Shown piece by piece: positions 10,288 through 23,005 of a stretch of 64,000 bases of DNA. The stretch is from Megalobrama amblycephala (taxonomy: Eukaryota > Chordata > Actinopteri > Cypriniformes > Xenocyprididae). Under the pieces are notes generated by a model. The model had not been told where the DNA came from, searched no databases, and saw only the letters and a list, made by a program, of their open reading frames with translations. The stretch's first letter is position 1. Every line of letters begins with the position of its first letter. Location: positions 29,278,356 through 29,342,355 of the forward strand of contig NC_063054.1 in assembly GCF_018812025.1 (NCBI RefSeq), given 5' to 3'. The translations under genes were made by a program, and so were the position numbers.

Positions 10288-10584
10288 TAAGGGCTACAGG
10301 TTCTGTGGCAGATTTTCTTTGCTGTTTCTGTTGCTTTGCCCACTGCTCTGCCTCTCTCTCCCACTTGTTGAACAGCATCCAGTCTACCCGCTTCTGCTTC
10401 TTTGAAGGCAACTGCTTTCTGGTTTCTTCTAGAATTGAAACAGAGTACCGCATGAGTCAAAATACCATTTTGTCAATTTTGGCCACCATTCTATCTGTTC
10501 AATTTGTTCATTACTCAAATTCATTTTTTTAAAGGGTCCCCTAAATTCAGGGACCACATCTGGTTTACCACAGCAATTCCCCAT
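10288..10584 (-). pseudogene. ERV gag, N-terminal (matrix) part
   Basis: An ATG at 10584 on the minus strand opens with MGNCCGKP. Gly2 and the nearby basic residues fit the myristoylated matrix start of retroviral Gag. The frame is disturbed about 100 codons further on. It is then cut at 10287 by a DNA element whose end sits exactly at a TTAA. Across the insertion the Gag-like reading resumes at 8984. The upstream leader (10600-10860) holds degenerate tandem repeats. Non-functional. Confidence 0.65.
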
Positions 10585-10589
10585 TCTAT

Positions 10590-10860
10590 TTAAGCAATTC
10601 TTCTTTGCAGAAAGGAAACATAGAGAAAGAATGTACCTTTTTTTTTTTTTTTTTTGTGAAAGCAAGCAAATTCTGTTTTTTCAAATTGTAGAAAAACAGT
10701 AGCAATAGTGATATTACTACTTTTTAGAGCATGAAAACAAGTTATGCTTTGCAAAATGCAGAAAAGACAGTAAAAATAATGATATGAAAAGCAAACAAGT
10801 TCTTCTTTGCAAGATGCAAAAAAAAAAAAAGCATTAGTGATAATGATATTATTATTTTTT
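10590..10860. repeat. Degenerate tandem repeats in the ERV leader
   Basis: Blocks of about 60-85 bp recur three to four times. Each has aagcaaacaagttcttcttt-like sequence, then a tgcaaaatgcagaaaa-like stretch, then aataatgatatt. They lie upstream of the Gag ATG on the minus strand. They could belong to the retroviral leader or be an independent minisatellite. Confidence 0.55.
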
Positions 10861-12010
10861 CAGTGCCTTAATGTATTTCTACAATTCTCCTGATTCCTGT
10901 TTGAGTAAGAATATAGTTTCTATACTAAAGTGTCATATTACAAAATGTTGTCAAATTGTCTTTTCTTTTTATCTTGGTCACCCAACTTTAGACATTCAAT
11001 GCAGTATCATACTCGGTGATGCATCAATATATAAAACAATATCAAACTATATATTTTTTTATAATATTTTCTTAGGATATGGAATATTTCTTAATCTATT
11101 TCATTCTATACCTGAGATCTCAGTTCTGACATTTCAGAATTGTTGTTATTGTTATTATTATTATTTTATTATAATTATTATTTAATTCAAACAAAGAGCA
11201 AGTTGTAGTCTCTCTTACCTTACAAGTTCTTCGAGGCCATGAAAGGATTTGGAAGAAAAAAAGAAAAGAGCTTCCCTTTCCCGCCGGTGAAGGGAGAAGA
11301 TCCTCAGGCCTCCTGGCTAGGCTCGCCAAAACAGTCGTGGAAATTCTCAATACAAATCTGACTTCACCACTGACAATTTAAACAACTCCTAGTTGTTAAT
11401 ATAATACTACAGTATCTCTAAGTAATTCCCTGAATTCCTGAATACTTACAATACAATACTTCCCTGAAGTATGGTGACGGCGTCCCATCAAGAAGCTACT
11501 ATCACTACCTCAATCACACTTTAGCTGTTACTTTTGTTGTCTTTTGAGTGTAGAATCTTTAGTACTTCTATTCCTCACTACATGCACATTTAAGTCTTAC
11601 AGTTGAGTAAAAATCAACGTCTTCTTCACTGTGATTTGTTCTGGTGATTGGTTTGTAATGATCTAAGCTAATCATATGACAGGTCTTTGACCTGAGCATC
11701 CTTAGTCTGCATTTTCTGTTGACATAAAATATTTCTATCACAGTCCGATACCTTTCGTGGTCTGAGCCGACTCGCGGATATGATCCGCTCTGTGCTCTCG
11801 TGTCCCTGGGCCAGAGCAGACTGTGTTCACGCTGCAGCGGTTCATGTGACACCAAAGTCCCTTTGAGACAAGTCATTTCACTCGGCGGCCATCTTTGAAA
11901 CACCTCTCGGGCATACAAGTGCAGCTCCTGTCTCTTTGAATGGGGAAACATCAAATTCTCCAAAGCTGTTTGCCAAGCTTTCGATTAAATTTCATACTTG
12001 TAATCAACAA
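10861..12010. other. Unassigned region between the ERV and the ncoa1 flank
   Basis: It holds a (TTA)n run (about 11144-11180) and a GC-richer patch (11700-11950). A 131-codon minus-strand frame at 11568-11963 has no motif I recognise and lies where a retroviral LTR could be. I could not confirm LTR ends or a primer-binding site. Confidence 0.4.
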
Positions 12011-12529
12011 TGAAATTTGACAACAACTGTCTCATATTTTTTTTTTCTAAACGCTCGAATCATGACAAAAAACTGTTTTTTAGGCTGGTTCAAGCTAATG
12101 CACATGCGCAGTCCTAAAAGCGTGTCGCTTGTGCCATATTTCGGAGGCGCGCATCTGGCTGTTTCTATAGGAACCGGAGCTTCTAACGGCCGCTGCAGTG
12201 ACGCGATGACTTTACCAATCGGCGATTGGCTCTTATATTTAGTTGCACTTTCTGTGATTCAAAACAATATGAGTGACGCGTCTTGTGTTATTCTATAGTC
12301 TTTGGTGACACTAACGTGAAAACAGACTTCATTCGCATCAATGGAAAGCATATAGTGCACTATCATGTGGCATTCACCATGTAGAAACTAGTAAATGTGT
12401 GAACAAATGACCGATTTCAGCCGCAGCTTCAGTGTCTGTTGATAGTTTAGGAGGGGGTGGGACTTCAGATTCTAGAGAGCATTTGATTGGACAGAAGATT
12501 TGATGAGAAGCTGAAGTGTGATGTGTTGT

Positions 12530-12830
12530 CATGAAAATCCATGATCCATTTTAGCGGAAGTGAGAGATTGTACGTTTTGAATGCTTATATCTCCTAAATG
12601 CGAATTTTTGTCATTGTTTTGGAACACTAAAAAGGCTTTTGGAAAGGCTAACATATTCATACTAAAAGGTAAAAAACCATTTGATTTCAGGGGGACTTTA
12701 AAGATTAGGAGGCCACATGAATTGAAAAAAAAAACATGCAAGGATAAATCACAATAAATACCGCAGGTATTTCATAAAAAAATGTCAGTTTTGATTTCGT
12801 GGTGACTTTAACTCCATTTGCCACTCGCTG
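12530..12830. repeat. Two related DNA-repeat fragments
   Basis: The stretch ending ttgatttcagggggacttta (about 12684-12703) and the stretch ttttgatttcgtggtgactt (about 12789-12808) look like two variants of one fish repeat end. The preceding 12050-12530 also has the look of a repeat (unique GC patch, no frame conserved). Family not named. Confidence 0.5.
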
Positions 12831-12969
12831 CAATTTACCAAGAAGACAAAATAAAAACAAGCCACCCAATAAACCCAGCGTTAGCATAATCAAAATAGTC
12901 ACAGATATAGTTTTTATGCATCGGGAAAGTAAACAAGAGAAAAAACACAACAGTCCGATTTAGTTCAAG

Positions 12970-13260
12970 GCAAATTCAACGAAAACCTGGGGCATATTCA
13001 TTCAAGACCATACCCTGACGGGCCTCCGCGAGCGGCCGTGCGCTCTCTACCCAACAGTGATGGATCCCGTCATTGTACGTTCATGCACTACGCAAGCCAG
13101 CGATTCCTCAACCACATACAAACCTGCACAGCCAATCAGATCTCCAAGGCATGCGTCGCCCGGCAACGACCTCAAACTATGCCATAGAGATCAGTGCAGT
13201 CGCGTACCTTCTGCGTGACGTGAGCGATCCTCCTGTTTGTTTGTGTAGCTCGAGGATGAA
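12970..13260 (+). promoter_or_regulatory. ncoa1: Probable ncoa1 promoter (CpG-rich)
   Basis: A sharp rise in CpG content separates this from the AT-rich surroundings. It carries a CCAAT box in the good context agccaatcag (CCAAT at 13132-13136), a CRE-like TGACGTGA (13216-13223) and, just downstream, ATGGCGG (13262-13268), the core of the YY1 site often found at TATA-less starts. No TATA box is evident. The next consensus donor is at 13735. That this promoter drives ncoa1 is inferred from its position upstream of the UTR exons on the same strand. Confidence 0.55.
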
Positions 13261-13734
13261 AATGGCGGTGGGGAGAGATCAACGCGAGAATTAAACACAC
13301 AAATGACCATTTGACTTGGATGACAGCAGCACTGCAGCTCCGTGAGGGAATAAAGAAGTACCTATCGTCAATCAAGTGCATTTACAACAACAAACACCCA
13401 GAATTCAACGGGGAAAAAACTGCGTCCTGGATTTAAAATAGCTCCTGAAATTAGCCCGCTAACCTCGTTAGCTTAGCTAGCCTTCAACTGGAAGGTTTAA
13501 CGGACACCACGGCACCACATTAACGGAATTATTCTGTCGGAATAAGATGAACTCCGCTTTCTCGAATTGCCTCTCAAATGCAAGCTCGGTTGTAGGCGCT
13601 GGGCTTGTAGAATTATTAGCATTTGACTGAATGCATAACTAATCGCTCCATCTGGCAGTATTAGCCAGCAAACATCATCCTCCAGCCTTCTCAAAGTTCA
13701 ACGAGCATCTGTAAGAGGAGAACGGACTGAACAG
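13255..13734 (+). other. ncoa1: Probable non-coding exon 1 of ncoa1
   Basis: GC-richer sequence follows the CRE and YY1-like sites and ends at a consensus donor (aacag|gtaact, exon end 13734). An alternative donor is at 13710/13711 (tct|gtaaga). No long frame is conserved, so it would be 5' UTR. The start is only estimated from the YY1-like site. It joins across about 10.7 kb to the UTR exon at 24437 and/or about 15 kb to the one at 29056. No transcript evidence is available from sequence alone. Confidence 0.45.
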
Positions 13735-14639
13735 GTAACTGGAATGCATTCATGTTGTGTATTTGTTGATGTTGTTGAGCGAAGAGATCATGTGGCAGGG
13801 CTGAACCAGCTAGAGGTTACTTGCTCTGAACGACCATATTCATAAACACATTGTTTGGATATATGGTTTAGTTTACCAGACAGGTGGAAAAGATGTGGCG
13901 TATACACGGACTGCTTTTCTGAGTGGTCAGAAATGCATACCATCATTTCTGCATTTCATACATTGAAATATAGATCTGCATAGTGCGGTCAAAGGATTTG
14001 AATTGGATGCGTTTAGTTGTGTTGCTCATTTTTCTCAGTGCATTTGGTTGAAGAGCAAGCGAATGTCATGTCAAGGGATTCAGCATGGGTATTAACTGAC
14101 ACCTCAGGTTTGACAGTGTCAGAATTGTGTCTGCAGGTTTGAAACTGAACTGCTTTGATTTAGTTGAGACTGCAGTTATTTCAGTAATTTGATGAATTTA
14201 ATAAGAGGAATACGCTTTTCTAACGATATTCAGCTTATTATTATTAATAGGAATAATTGATGTTGTCAATAAGATGAATAACAAATGATAACTATTCTTC
14301 GTCTTATAATTATTATTATTATTGACAATAAATGAACCATATTTTTGTTGTTGTTGTTTTTATTATTTTACCAAACAATGATACCAATTATTATTGTTGT
14401 TATTGTCTGATCAGGTGCATAGAATATTATTTTTATCTTGTCATATGTCATTCTACATGCTTTTTTTCTTTTTTTAAGTGCAATGTTTTTGTGTGGTGTA
14501 TGGAGATACTGCAGTTAAATCTTTTAATAATTTGAGTAATAAGAGTAATATAAGATTTTCTAACAACATTCAGCTTTTGTTATTGTTGTTACTACTACTA
14601 TTATTATTATTAATTGTTATTGTCTGTAATAATGGTAAT
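13735..14639 (+). other. Intronic, no feature recognised
   Basis: AT-rich with scattered (TTA)n runs (14234-14325, 14580-14615). Frames are short and without motifs. Confidence 0.6.
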
Positions 14640-14942
14640 TGGTAACACTTTACAATAAGGTTCATTAGTTAACATGAACTATTAATGAACTGCACTTCTA
14701 CAGCATTTATTAATCTTTGTTAATGTTAATTTCAACATTTACTAATGCATTATTAAAATCTTGTTAACATTAATTAATGCACTGTGAACTAACATGAACA
14801 AACTGCATTTTCATTAACAAAGATTAGTAAATACAGTAACAAATGTATTGCTCATGGTTGGTTCATGTTAGTTAATACATTAACTAATGTTTAACTTTAT
14901 CTTTCATTTTAATTTAATGAACCTTTATTGTAAAGTGTTACC
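14640..14942. mobile_element. 303-bp fold-back MITE (ggtaacactttac family)
   Basis: Begins ggtaacactttacaataagg and ends with the inverted form (ttgtaaagtgttacc). The interior is a long imperfect palindrome (aactaacatgaa and ttcatgttagtt). A second copy spans 36760-38641, where it is split by another element. This terminal sequence is one of the most abundant in fish genomes. Non-coding. Confidence 0.9.
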
Positions 14943-16020
14943 TGATAATTATATTATTGAAAATGAAATAATAATAAAAATAATAATCATAATTGTTGCT
15001 ATTATTTTACCAACCAATTATACAATTAATTATACAATATAATATTATTATTGATGTTATTATTGTCTGATCAAGTGCATAAAATCTGCTTTTATCCTGC
15101 CATATATCATTCTACCATTTTTTTGTTTGTTTGTTTTTGCAAGTGCATTGCTTTAGATGCTATATAGGGAGAGACTTCAGTTAGATAGGTCTTTCCAATA
15201 TTTGACTTTAATGAGAGTAATAAGATTTTATAACAAAATGTATCGTTACAATTAATAATAATAATATATTGAATATTTTTATTAGTATTACTGAGAATAA
15301 AGTGATAATAATTATAATAATTTGTTGTCATCATTTGTACCATCCTTGATTGATCCGGTGCATCAAATATGCTTGTATTCTGCCATAAATGATTTTCCTT
15401 GATCTAGTGCTGCTTTTTTTGCCCCTGGAAAATGCTGTAATACTTTTCGAAGGCCCCAAAATATGCAAAGCTTGTGGCCAGAATTCACATCTCACTGTCA
15501 CCCCTCTACATTCCAGCACATATTCATATAAGCATGTCCCTTACATGAACCTGCCAGTCGAGTGATAGAAGATGTGAACTTCCTTGTTTTCAGATTGCAT
15601 TCTATTTATGCTTTAGTTTGACTAAACAGGAGTTTGCAGCTGTCTTATAACTTTACTTCAAGTCAGTCGACTCACATTCTACATTGAAGGATCTCAAAGG
15701 AAATTAATTGAAATAAACTAAAAAATCTTTGATTTTAAGGAGCCATGTAAATATTTCTAAGCAGTTGAATGCATTGCCCTGGTTTTCAGTTTTTCTTTGT
15801 GTTATTCACTTAGGGTTTATTGGTGAAATCCAGTTTATTTTGAAATAGATGTTTCATTTTCTAAATCTCAAGGCAGGTAATTGATGTAATTGATGTAACT
15901 AATACAATGCAACTGTTGATGATAAGTTGTTGTATTGTCTAATAAAGCTCCCTAATGTTTTTTGTTTACATTTTCTCAATTCAATGAGTAAATAATAACT
16001 AACAAATCCAGATTACATCG
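14943..16020 (+). other. Intronic, no feature recognised
   Basis: AT-rich with (ATA)n runs. No conserved frame or terminal repeats seen. Confidence 0.55.
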
Positions 16021-16630
16021 TGACCAAAAGACGACGATATGGTGCGCCGGGCTCTTGCAGTTTTCCTTCCCTGCGTGTCGGTGCGAGCGTCTCACTGCCG
16101 CAGCGTGGAGAGGGGCGCTCAGCTGTGCCTCCCCAGACGTCAGAGAGCTGACCTACATCTCTCTCTCTGAAAAAAAAAGCTTGTGCAGCAGCCTGTGAGA
16201 ATGTGTGGGGGTAGGGAGAGCGCGCCAGAGCGAACTAGCAAATGAACGAGTGAGGGACAGGAAAGCAAGCCTGCTCAAGCCAGCTATCAGACGCCCACAC
16301 TGTGAAACGAGAACGGCGAGAGGAGATGGGGACCCAGTGCTCAGTGTCCCACGTCTTGTTATCGTGCTCGGGCTTAACAACAACTCGGGGTTGTTTTACA
16401 AAGCGGGCGGTAATCGCACGAGACGGACAAACTCCGCTTCCCCTTTGCATGGAAGTTTGGTCTAGGGGCAACAGTTTCTGCGAGTGCAGCATCTGCTAAC
16501 TGCTTCCCCTGCCTCAGGAGTTGTATTTACAGATAGCAGAGGTGGGAGGGACAGTCTCGCTCCTAAAGTTCAGAAGTACAGGATGTTGTAACAAGTTCAG
16601 TGTGAGTGAAACATCAGTTTCTCCACGGAG
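16021..16630 (+). promoter_or_regulatory. GC-rich island in intron; possible alternative promoter or first exon
   Basis: CpG density rises abruptly (gcgccgg, gtgcgagcg, gagagcgcgcc). There is a palindromic ACGT core in agacgtcaga near 16135. An acceptor-like stretch (cttcccctgcctcag, ending 16518) and a donor-like gtgagt (about 16602) bracket 16519-16601. Overlapping frames exist on both strands, as expected by chance in GC-rich DNA. It could be an alternative ncoa1 promoter or a decayed repeat. Only expression data would tell. Confidence 0.3.
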
Positions 16631-17077
16631 AACATGTGCCACACTCTCTGCTGTTATTAACCTTGCCATTTTTGACACCCCTTTCCACTCGCTCACTTTG
16701 AAATTTCTCAGCTGTTACTTTTTTTTTTTTTTTTTTTTAAATAAAACATTTGTGCATATCTTTTTTTTTTTTATCTTTTTGTCCAAAGGTGGCATTGAAA
16801 TTAATTTTCTCCAAATTCATTTAATCTCAATTTCATTTGAATTAAGTTTGATAAGATAATATACAGTATTCAAATTTAGGGTTCATATTGTTTTAATTGT
16901 CACCAAACAAAATAAAAATCATTACATTATAATTACCTTTGTAATAAAAAAAAAATCTTTTTGATATTTTAATTATGACCAGACTTTTTTGTTGTATCTT
17001 ACTTTAGAATCGAATGTTTGTAGGGTCATAGGGTTGTTGTGATTCATAATGAAACAACACCATGCTCAACTAGTCTA

Positions 17078-18054
17078 GAGCCCTATGAAATCTGTTTTAT
17101 GTTTTTCCAGATTCTGTTTTATTTTTTCCCATATGCTGTTTTAATTTTTCTGGACTCCATTTTAATGGTTAAATTAAAATTTAGTAATCAAAAGGCATGT
17201 CTAATATATTGACATCATGAAACTTATACAATTTAATAACAATTTATTAGAAGTTTAATAAAAATTGCATGTTTAGGGCCCTATGAAATATGTTTTAGTT
17301 ATTTTTTTTCTCAAATTCCATTTTATTTTTACCAAATTCTGTGTTTTCTGTTTTAAGTTTTCTAGATTTCATTTTAATGGTTTAATTAAATTTTAATAAT
17401 CAAAAAACATGTCTAATTAATTGAATTCATAAAGACAGTTTATTAATTTAAAAATAACATTTCTAAGAAAAATGAACATTTCTAGAAAAAATTCTTCTTA
17501 TTTCAGAATTTCTGTGTTGTGTATTTTATTTATTCTGGCTAACAAATGAAGGCATAAAACATTAAATTAATTTATCTTTTAATCATGAAATTAATCAAAC
17601 TTTTATTTTTAAAAAATAGTTTTAATAATGTATTATTATTAGTGTTAGTATTATCATTACATTGAGAATGAGATGTAGCTAAATTCTACTGTACAACAGT
17701 AATATATTTCTGTCACAATTTCAAGTTAAACAAAACTTTTATTTTAACGGGTTGCAGTGAAGACCTTTGTGTTTCTCAAATGAAATGGTAAAATGCTCAT
17801 GAAGTGACTCTCAGAGCAGATCTGTAGATGAAGTTCATGCATTCATGTGCTCATATAGTGAGCCGGCAGAGGCTGAAAACACCACGAGCGTCACACATGC
17901 TGTGGGAAATGAAACTAGTCTGTATCGCGATTTGATTTAAGTGTACTGACCTGTTTTTTATTTATTCATCAAAAATTTGACAAATTCGGTTTTTATGACT
18001 GGATTCCATGATTCCGTCTGTGTTTTCCGCATCGCGGAAGTCATAGGGCCCTAC
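17078..18054. mobile_element. hAT-like non-autonomous element (tagggccctatgaaat family)
   Basis: The left end is tagagccctatgaaatctgt and the right end is gaagtcatagggcccta, an inverted match. The bases ctagtc flank both sides. A second internal left-type end (agggccctatgaaatatgtt) at about 17277 suggests a tandem or nested copy. No transposase frame. Confidence 0.7.
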
Positions 18055-20750
18055 TAGTCCAATTAGTCCAAAGACAAGTTTCACTAATGCATATTGCAGA
18101 CAAAGTCTTGTTTTCCAGTACAAACATCTACATTCTTAAATCAAGATATACTTGAACTTTATTTCAGACTTAAAGGTCCATATAAAAAACTTACAAGCAC
18201 ATACATAAAAACAACAGACAATTATTAAAAAACATACAAAATTTTTGTTCCAGTGTTTCCAAAAACAAGAGTATACCTTAATGTAGTATAATTTAAGACC
18301 ATTATAATTCCATTTTTTTTCATAAGATTCCTTAATATGGGGACATTATTTGATACAAACATTTGGATCCACCATCGGAGAATTCTTAGTCCATCATTAA
18401 ATGCCACTTGGAGCCTTTTCATTCTAGCTTTACTGTACTTGCACCACAAGTGTGCTGTATATACAGTGGAGTACAGTACAGAGCATATTTACTTACAACA
18501 TTGATGCAGCACATCATCATCATCATCATCATCATTTAAATCACTCCTAATAATATGACCCAAGTATTTGACTTCATTCACCACATTTAATACTTGATAT
18601 CCCATATAGAATAAAAGAAAATTTTGCTTAAGCATTTCCTTAGTTCTAACCAGATATATTTACTTGGGAAGCAAAATTACAGGATATTAAATCTTAAAAT
18701 GTATAAAAATTAAGCAAGTTCTTGCTTGAAACAAGTAAAAATATCTGCCATTGGGGTAAGAAAAATAATCTTGTCATCTTGTTTTAAGCGTTAACTCACT
18801 TAATTTTGGTACATTTTTCAGAAAACAAGAATTGAATATCTTAAGTCATTTTGCTTCTCAAGTAAATATATCTTGATTTACAAATATTTAGAAATTTATA
18901 TGGGAAAACAAGACAAAAGTACTAAGTAAGGAAATCATTTTTTGCATTGTGACTCAACAGTCTTGACAGGGTTTTATTGTCCCACTCTTGAATCAACACT
19001 CCTGATCAAATAATATGGATGCAGTAGCGCTACACGATTGTTAATTTAGTCAGGTTATGCTAGATTCGTTAGGGTTGAATGTGTAAATGAATGACTGGTT
19101 GAATATGTATTGAAATGGCAAATAGAGGAACTGACTACTGTGGGAATTTGACAACATTGAGCAGCTGTTTTAGGACTCTGAAAAGTGGTTGAAAGTCAAC
19201 ACCTTCTTCTAAATATTTAGCATTTCACCCTTTCCATCGTTTTATTTGTAAAATACTTAACTGTAAAGCATAAGCATAAATAGACCAACTCTTTTCATTA
19301 ATATGCAACCCTTTTTCAGTAAATATACAACTTCCTTGTAACAATTCCTGTAATATAGATGTACATACATTTGTCTAGAAAAGATATCATTGAAACTTAG
19401 TCAGAATTTACATTTTTTGTGGTAAACACGTGCATAGAGAATAGCTTTGTCTCCAACACGCATTGGTCTATCTTCTATGAATGTCCCACTTTACCAGTAT
19501 TCACAGTCTGTGACTGTATTAAGCAAATGAATGAATAAGAAAATGATTTTATCATCAGGTTTATTTTTTCAGTTTGTAAATTCAGAGGTTCTTGTTCATA
19601 TAACAATGAGGAGAAAAGAGGAAGTAGATTATTTTCAGATTCTTATAATCACGAACAAGTTAGGGAATGATGTTGTTTTGCACATAGTCCAGATCAATGT
19701 CTCTTTTCCTCTATCAACAGAGCTTACACATGGAAACATTTAGTGAAATCTGCTTATATGCCCTAATTCATTATGTTTCTCCTGAGGTTATTGTCATTAT
19801 GAAGTGTTTTTTTAATTTAAATGTTTTCTGAAAGTGGTTTCAGTCTATACACAGATGTTAAGTGAATGGAAATGGTGTCAGAGTTCTCATCTACAGATGT
19901 TTGGTAGATCTATCATTGTTTGGAGATGTTAGTAATTACTAGACAAACTGTGGACACATTTAGTTGAGTCAATGTTTTTTTCAAACAAAGCTTAATACCT
20001 TGCTTTTGTGAATGACAACAGACACCTTTTCCCTTTATCCTTTTCAATTTCTTTTCATATCATCCTTATTCATTGACTTCTAAATGGGCAGCTGTACTGC
20101 GTATTTCTATTAGATGCATTAAACATGGTAAACAGCATCCTGCTTTTTCAATTTAGTCCTGAAATTTTCCTTTTCATATGTCTCTGTGTTCCAGTCAAAT
20201 TTAGTTGTATTAAATTCATTACCTTTAACTATTATTAACTATTAAAAAGTTGTATGACAATGTGAAAGATAGCTCCACAAAAGTCCCCATATGTCATATT
20301 GTGAGTCTGATCTGCTGTGCTTTCTTATTTGACTCCGTTTTTTGGGCCTGTTTGTTTTTTTTCTACAGATTTCTATCTAGAATAATTAAATGTATCTTGA
20401 AAAGTTAGTTAATTCTTTTAATTTAAAAACATCTATGTATATTAGTATACAAAGTAATTTGTTGGAGTTTGTGTGCCCTCATTCACAGACTGTATTTACA
20501 TACTTGTTCTGTCATTCCTTCGTTCTTAACATAGGCATTTAGGCTATTGGTAAACCCTTTTTTTTTTTTTTTTCAACTTTTGCATTTGCTTCTACTTAGC
20601 TGCCTTTTTTAACTTATCTTTACTTTTTCATTTCTTCATCACTGTAATGTTCCATTGAAACGTTTTATGAGTATAGGAAGAGTTTGGCAAGTCAGCATAA
20701 AAAAAGTTCTCAGAGTTTTTATGCGTCATTTTGCCCTCATGTCATTTTAA
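18055..20750 (+). other. Intronic, few features
   Basis: Contains a (CAT)n run near 18508-18534 and a poly-T stretch near 20560. The remaining sequence is AT-rich, with no conserved frame, terminal repeats or exon-like blocks recognised. Confidence 0.5.
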
Positions 20751-20754
20751 AATA

Positions 20755-21240
20755 TAAACATATCTATCGTTTAAAAGTTTGGGCTCTGTAAGATTTTTTT
20801 AAAAATGTTTTTTTGAAAGAAATCTCTTATGCTCACTAAGGCTGCATTTATTTAATTAAAATAACAGGAAAACAGCAATATTATAAAATATTATTACAAT
20901 TTAAAATAACTTTTGCTTATTTTAGTATATCTTAAAATGTTATTCATTCTTGTGATGGCAGAATTTTCAGCATCATTACTCCAGTCATTAGTGTCACATG
21001 ATCCCTCAGAGATCATTCTAATATGTTGATTTGGTGCTCAAGAAACACTACTTATGATTATCAATGCTGAAAAAAGTTGTATTGCTTAATATTTTTTGTG
21101 AAAAGAACATGATTCTAAGTCTTTACTGCCATTTTTGATCATTTAAAAAAAATCCTTGCTAAATAAAAGTATTTATTTCTATTTATAAAAGTATTTATTA
21201 GCCAAAGAAGAGAAATTTTGAAATGCTTATGGAGACTTTG
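20755..21240. repeat. Fold-back DNA element (family F, copy 2)
   Basis: Shares tatgctcactaaggctgcat, ttttcagcatcattactcca and tcacatgatccctcagagat with the copies at 3254 and 25509. Ends are eroded. Confidence 0.7.
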
Positions 21241-22995
21241 ATTGCAGATGGGAACTGAACTTTTTTGCGGGCATTGTGCATTTGCTTGCAAAATTGATGC
21301 ATTTCACTCATTATCATAGCTGGTACATAATTGCCACCTGCATGTGTTAACCAATGTGGTTTAATATCATTTCCAAATCAGAATGTTCACTTGCATGCAC
21401 TGAAAGTGTACTGATGACTTGTTTTGATTGTCTTGAGTTTCTCATGATTCTATTCTCCCAGGACAGAGTATAATTTTGGTGTTTTGAAAATAAACAACAA
21501 GACAATGCTGACATCACTGGTTCTGTCTTGATATTTTCATAAAAGAAATATTAAGAGAAGAGACAACAGCCTCATTTAATCTTTAATCATGCTGACATTT
21601 TAAAGCTGAGTTTTTCTGGAATTTACTTTTCCTGTTCACTGTGTACACTGGATTTTATTAATGAATGATCATTAATCAAAAATGACCAAAATAAATGTCA
21701 TAAATGACCAAAAACCTGTTGCTTTACATATGAAATCCATTCAGTATGCTCACTTATCACATGGCTTTCTGATATAGCCTACTCCAGACTGATTGATTGT
21801 GGGATTCTGAGGTCAAATATTTTTGTATAATGTGTCTAATGACTACTAAACTGTATAACTGACTATTGTTATCCCAGACAAACAATTTCCTGTATAGCTG
21901 TGCTAGAGCACAGCTCTCATTTCACTCGGCAGTCTCTTTCTTCTCACATAGTACAGAAATCTGTGCCCATCTGGGCTGTTCAGTATGTATGTAGCCATGG
22001 AATAAGTGCATAATCAATTCTTTTTAAGTTATATCTCTCAATATTGACTTTCAAAATCTTCGTTTTGTGGGCACTCTATTGGAATCACGCTTAGCTTCAC
22101 TATTATGCTGCACTATAATAGCTAAATGCAGCCAATAGTAGGCTTGTAGTTATGGGGCCCAGAAGACCATATCAGGTAATATGTGGTTTATACTGCCACC
22201 TCTGCAGAAAAGTAAGAGAGTTAAGTAAAAAAATAAGTTTTGAGGTTGTCTTGTGCTGCCCATCTTTCTCATAAAGTCCACAATGATCAATATACAGTAT
22301 GTCTATTGAGTGGTTTAGAATGATACATTCATTTGAAATAGATTTTTTTTTTTTTTTTTTTTAAAGATGTAGATTTTTCATCCTGAGTGCTAATCAATAG
22401 TCCTCAAGCATGCTAAAAGCCCTTTTCTTCCTTGTTTCAGTTTTTTCATTTACTCTCCCATTATGTTTTGGGAAACATCAGTAAAACATGAATTTTTTTT
22501 TTGTCTTTAACTCCAGTTTTTTTGTATTAAATAGTGAAATGCATTGATTTTAATCTTATTTTTGGCTTGGATAGCTCAATATCAAGGTTTTGTAGTACAT
22601 ATCTAGGTTGTGTTTCAAAGTAATGAACAAAGCATTAATTATTAATAAATGTAGCCTTATAAATGTGTTGGTAGGCTTGTTCTTTCAAATATGAAAAGAA
22701 ATGATCCGACTGGTGCTTCAATTGATAGCCTACTACACTTCAAATACCTTAAGGGCCCCATGAGAATCAATATTGTTGGTAGAGAATACTGGCCTGGAAC
22801 AAGAACAAAGGCCCATCTGAAGTCAAAAGCTTTATGGTGTCCTAGTTGCTATAATCTAGAATGCATACACGCACACCATCAGTGATCTCTGCCCTAGGTC
22901 TCACATCTGTTGAGGTGAAGTAAAAGGTTCTTAATTAACACAGCAGGAAATGTTCGCTTTCATCTTCTCGCTGTATACAAACCATTAGATTTGAT
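21241..22995 (+). other. Intronic, no feature recognised
   Basis: Poly-T near 22340-22362. A 64-codon frame at 22691-22885 has no recognisable motif and no splice-flanked conservation argument. Confidence 0.5.
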
Positions 22996-23005
22996 CACAG
23001 CTCAG

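Larger units (their letters stand above)
5365..10584 (-). mobile_element. Degenerate endogenous retrovirus, minus strand, env-less as seen
   Basis: Read on the minus strand, the remnants follow retroviral order: Gag N-terminus, Gag core, a zinc knuckle, protease, reverse transcriptase, RNase H, integrase zinc finger and integrase C-terminus. Each is broken by stops or frameshifts. The integrase tail and the Gag start with a myristoylation-type MGN point to a gamma/epsilon-retrovirus-like fish ERV. No env frame, primer-binding site or LTR pair was found. A 1.3-kb DNA element (8985-10287) interrupts gag. The copy has clearly been inactive for a long time; sub-regions are listed separately. Confidence 0.85.

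Noticed and set aside
11470..11500. tggtgacggcgtcccatc considered as a retroviral primer-binding site
   Set aside because: No matching tRNA 3' end that I can identify, and no LTR pair to support it.
11568..11963. 131-codon minus-strand frame upstream of the ncoa1 promoter
   Set aside because: No motif I recognise. It lies beside the ERV leader in likely repeat or LTR sequence.
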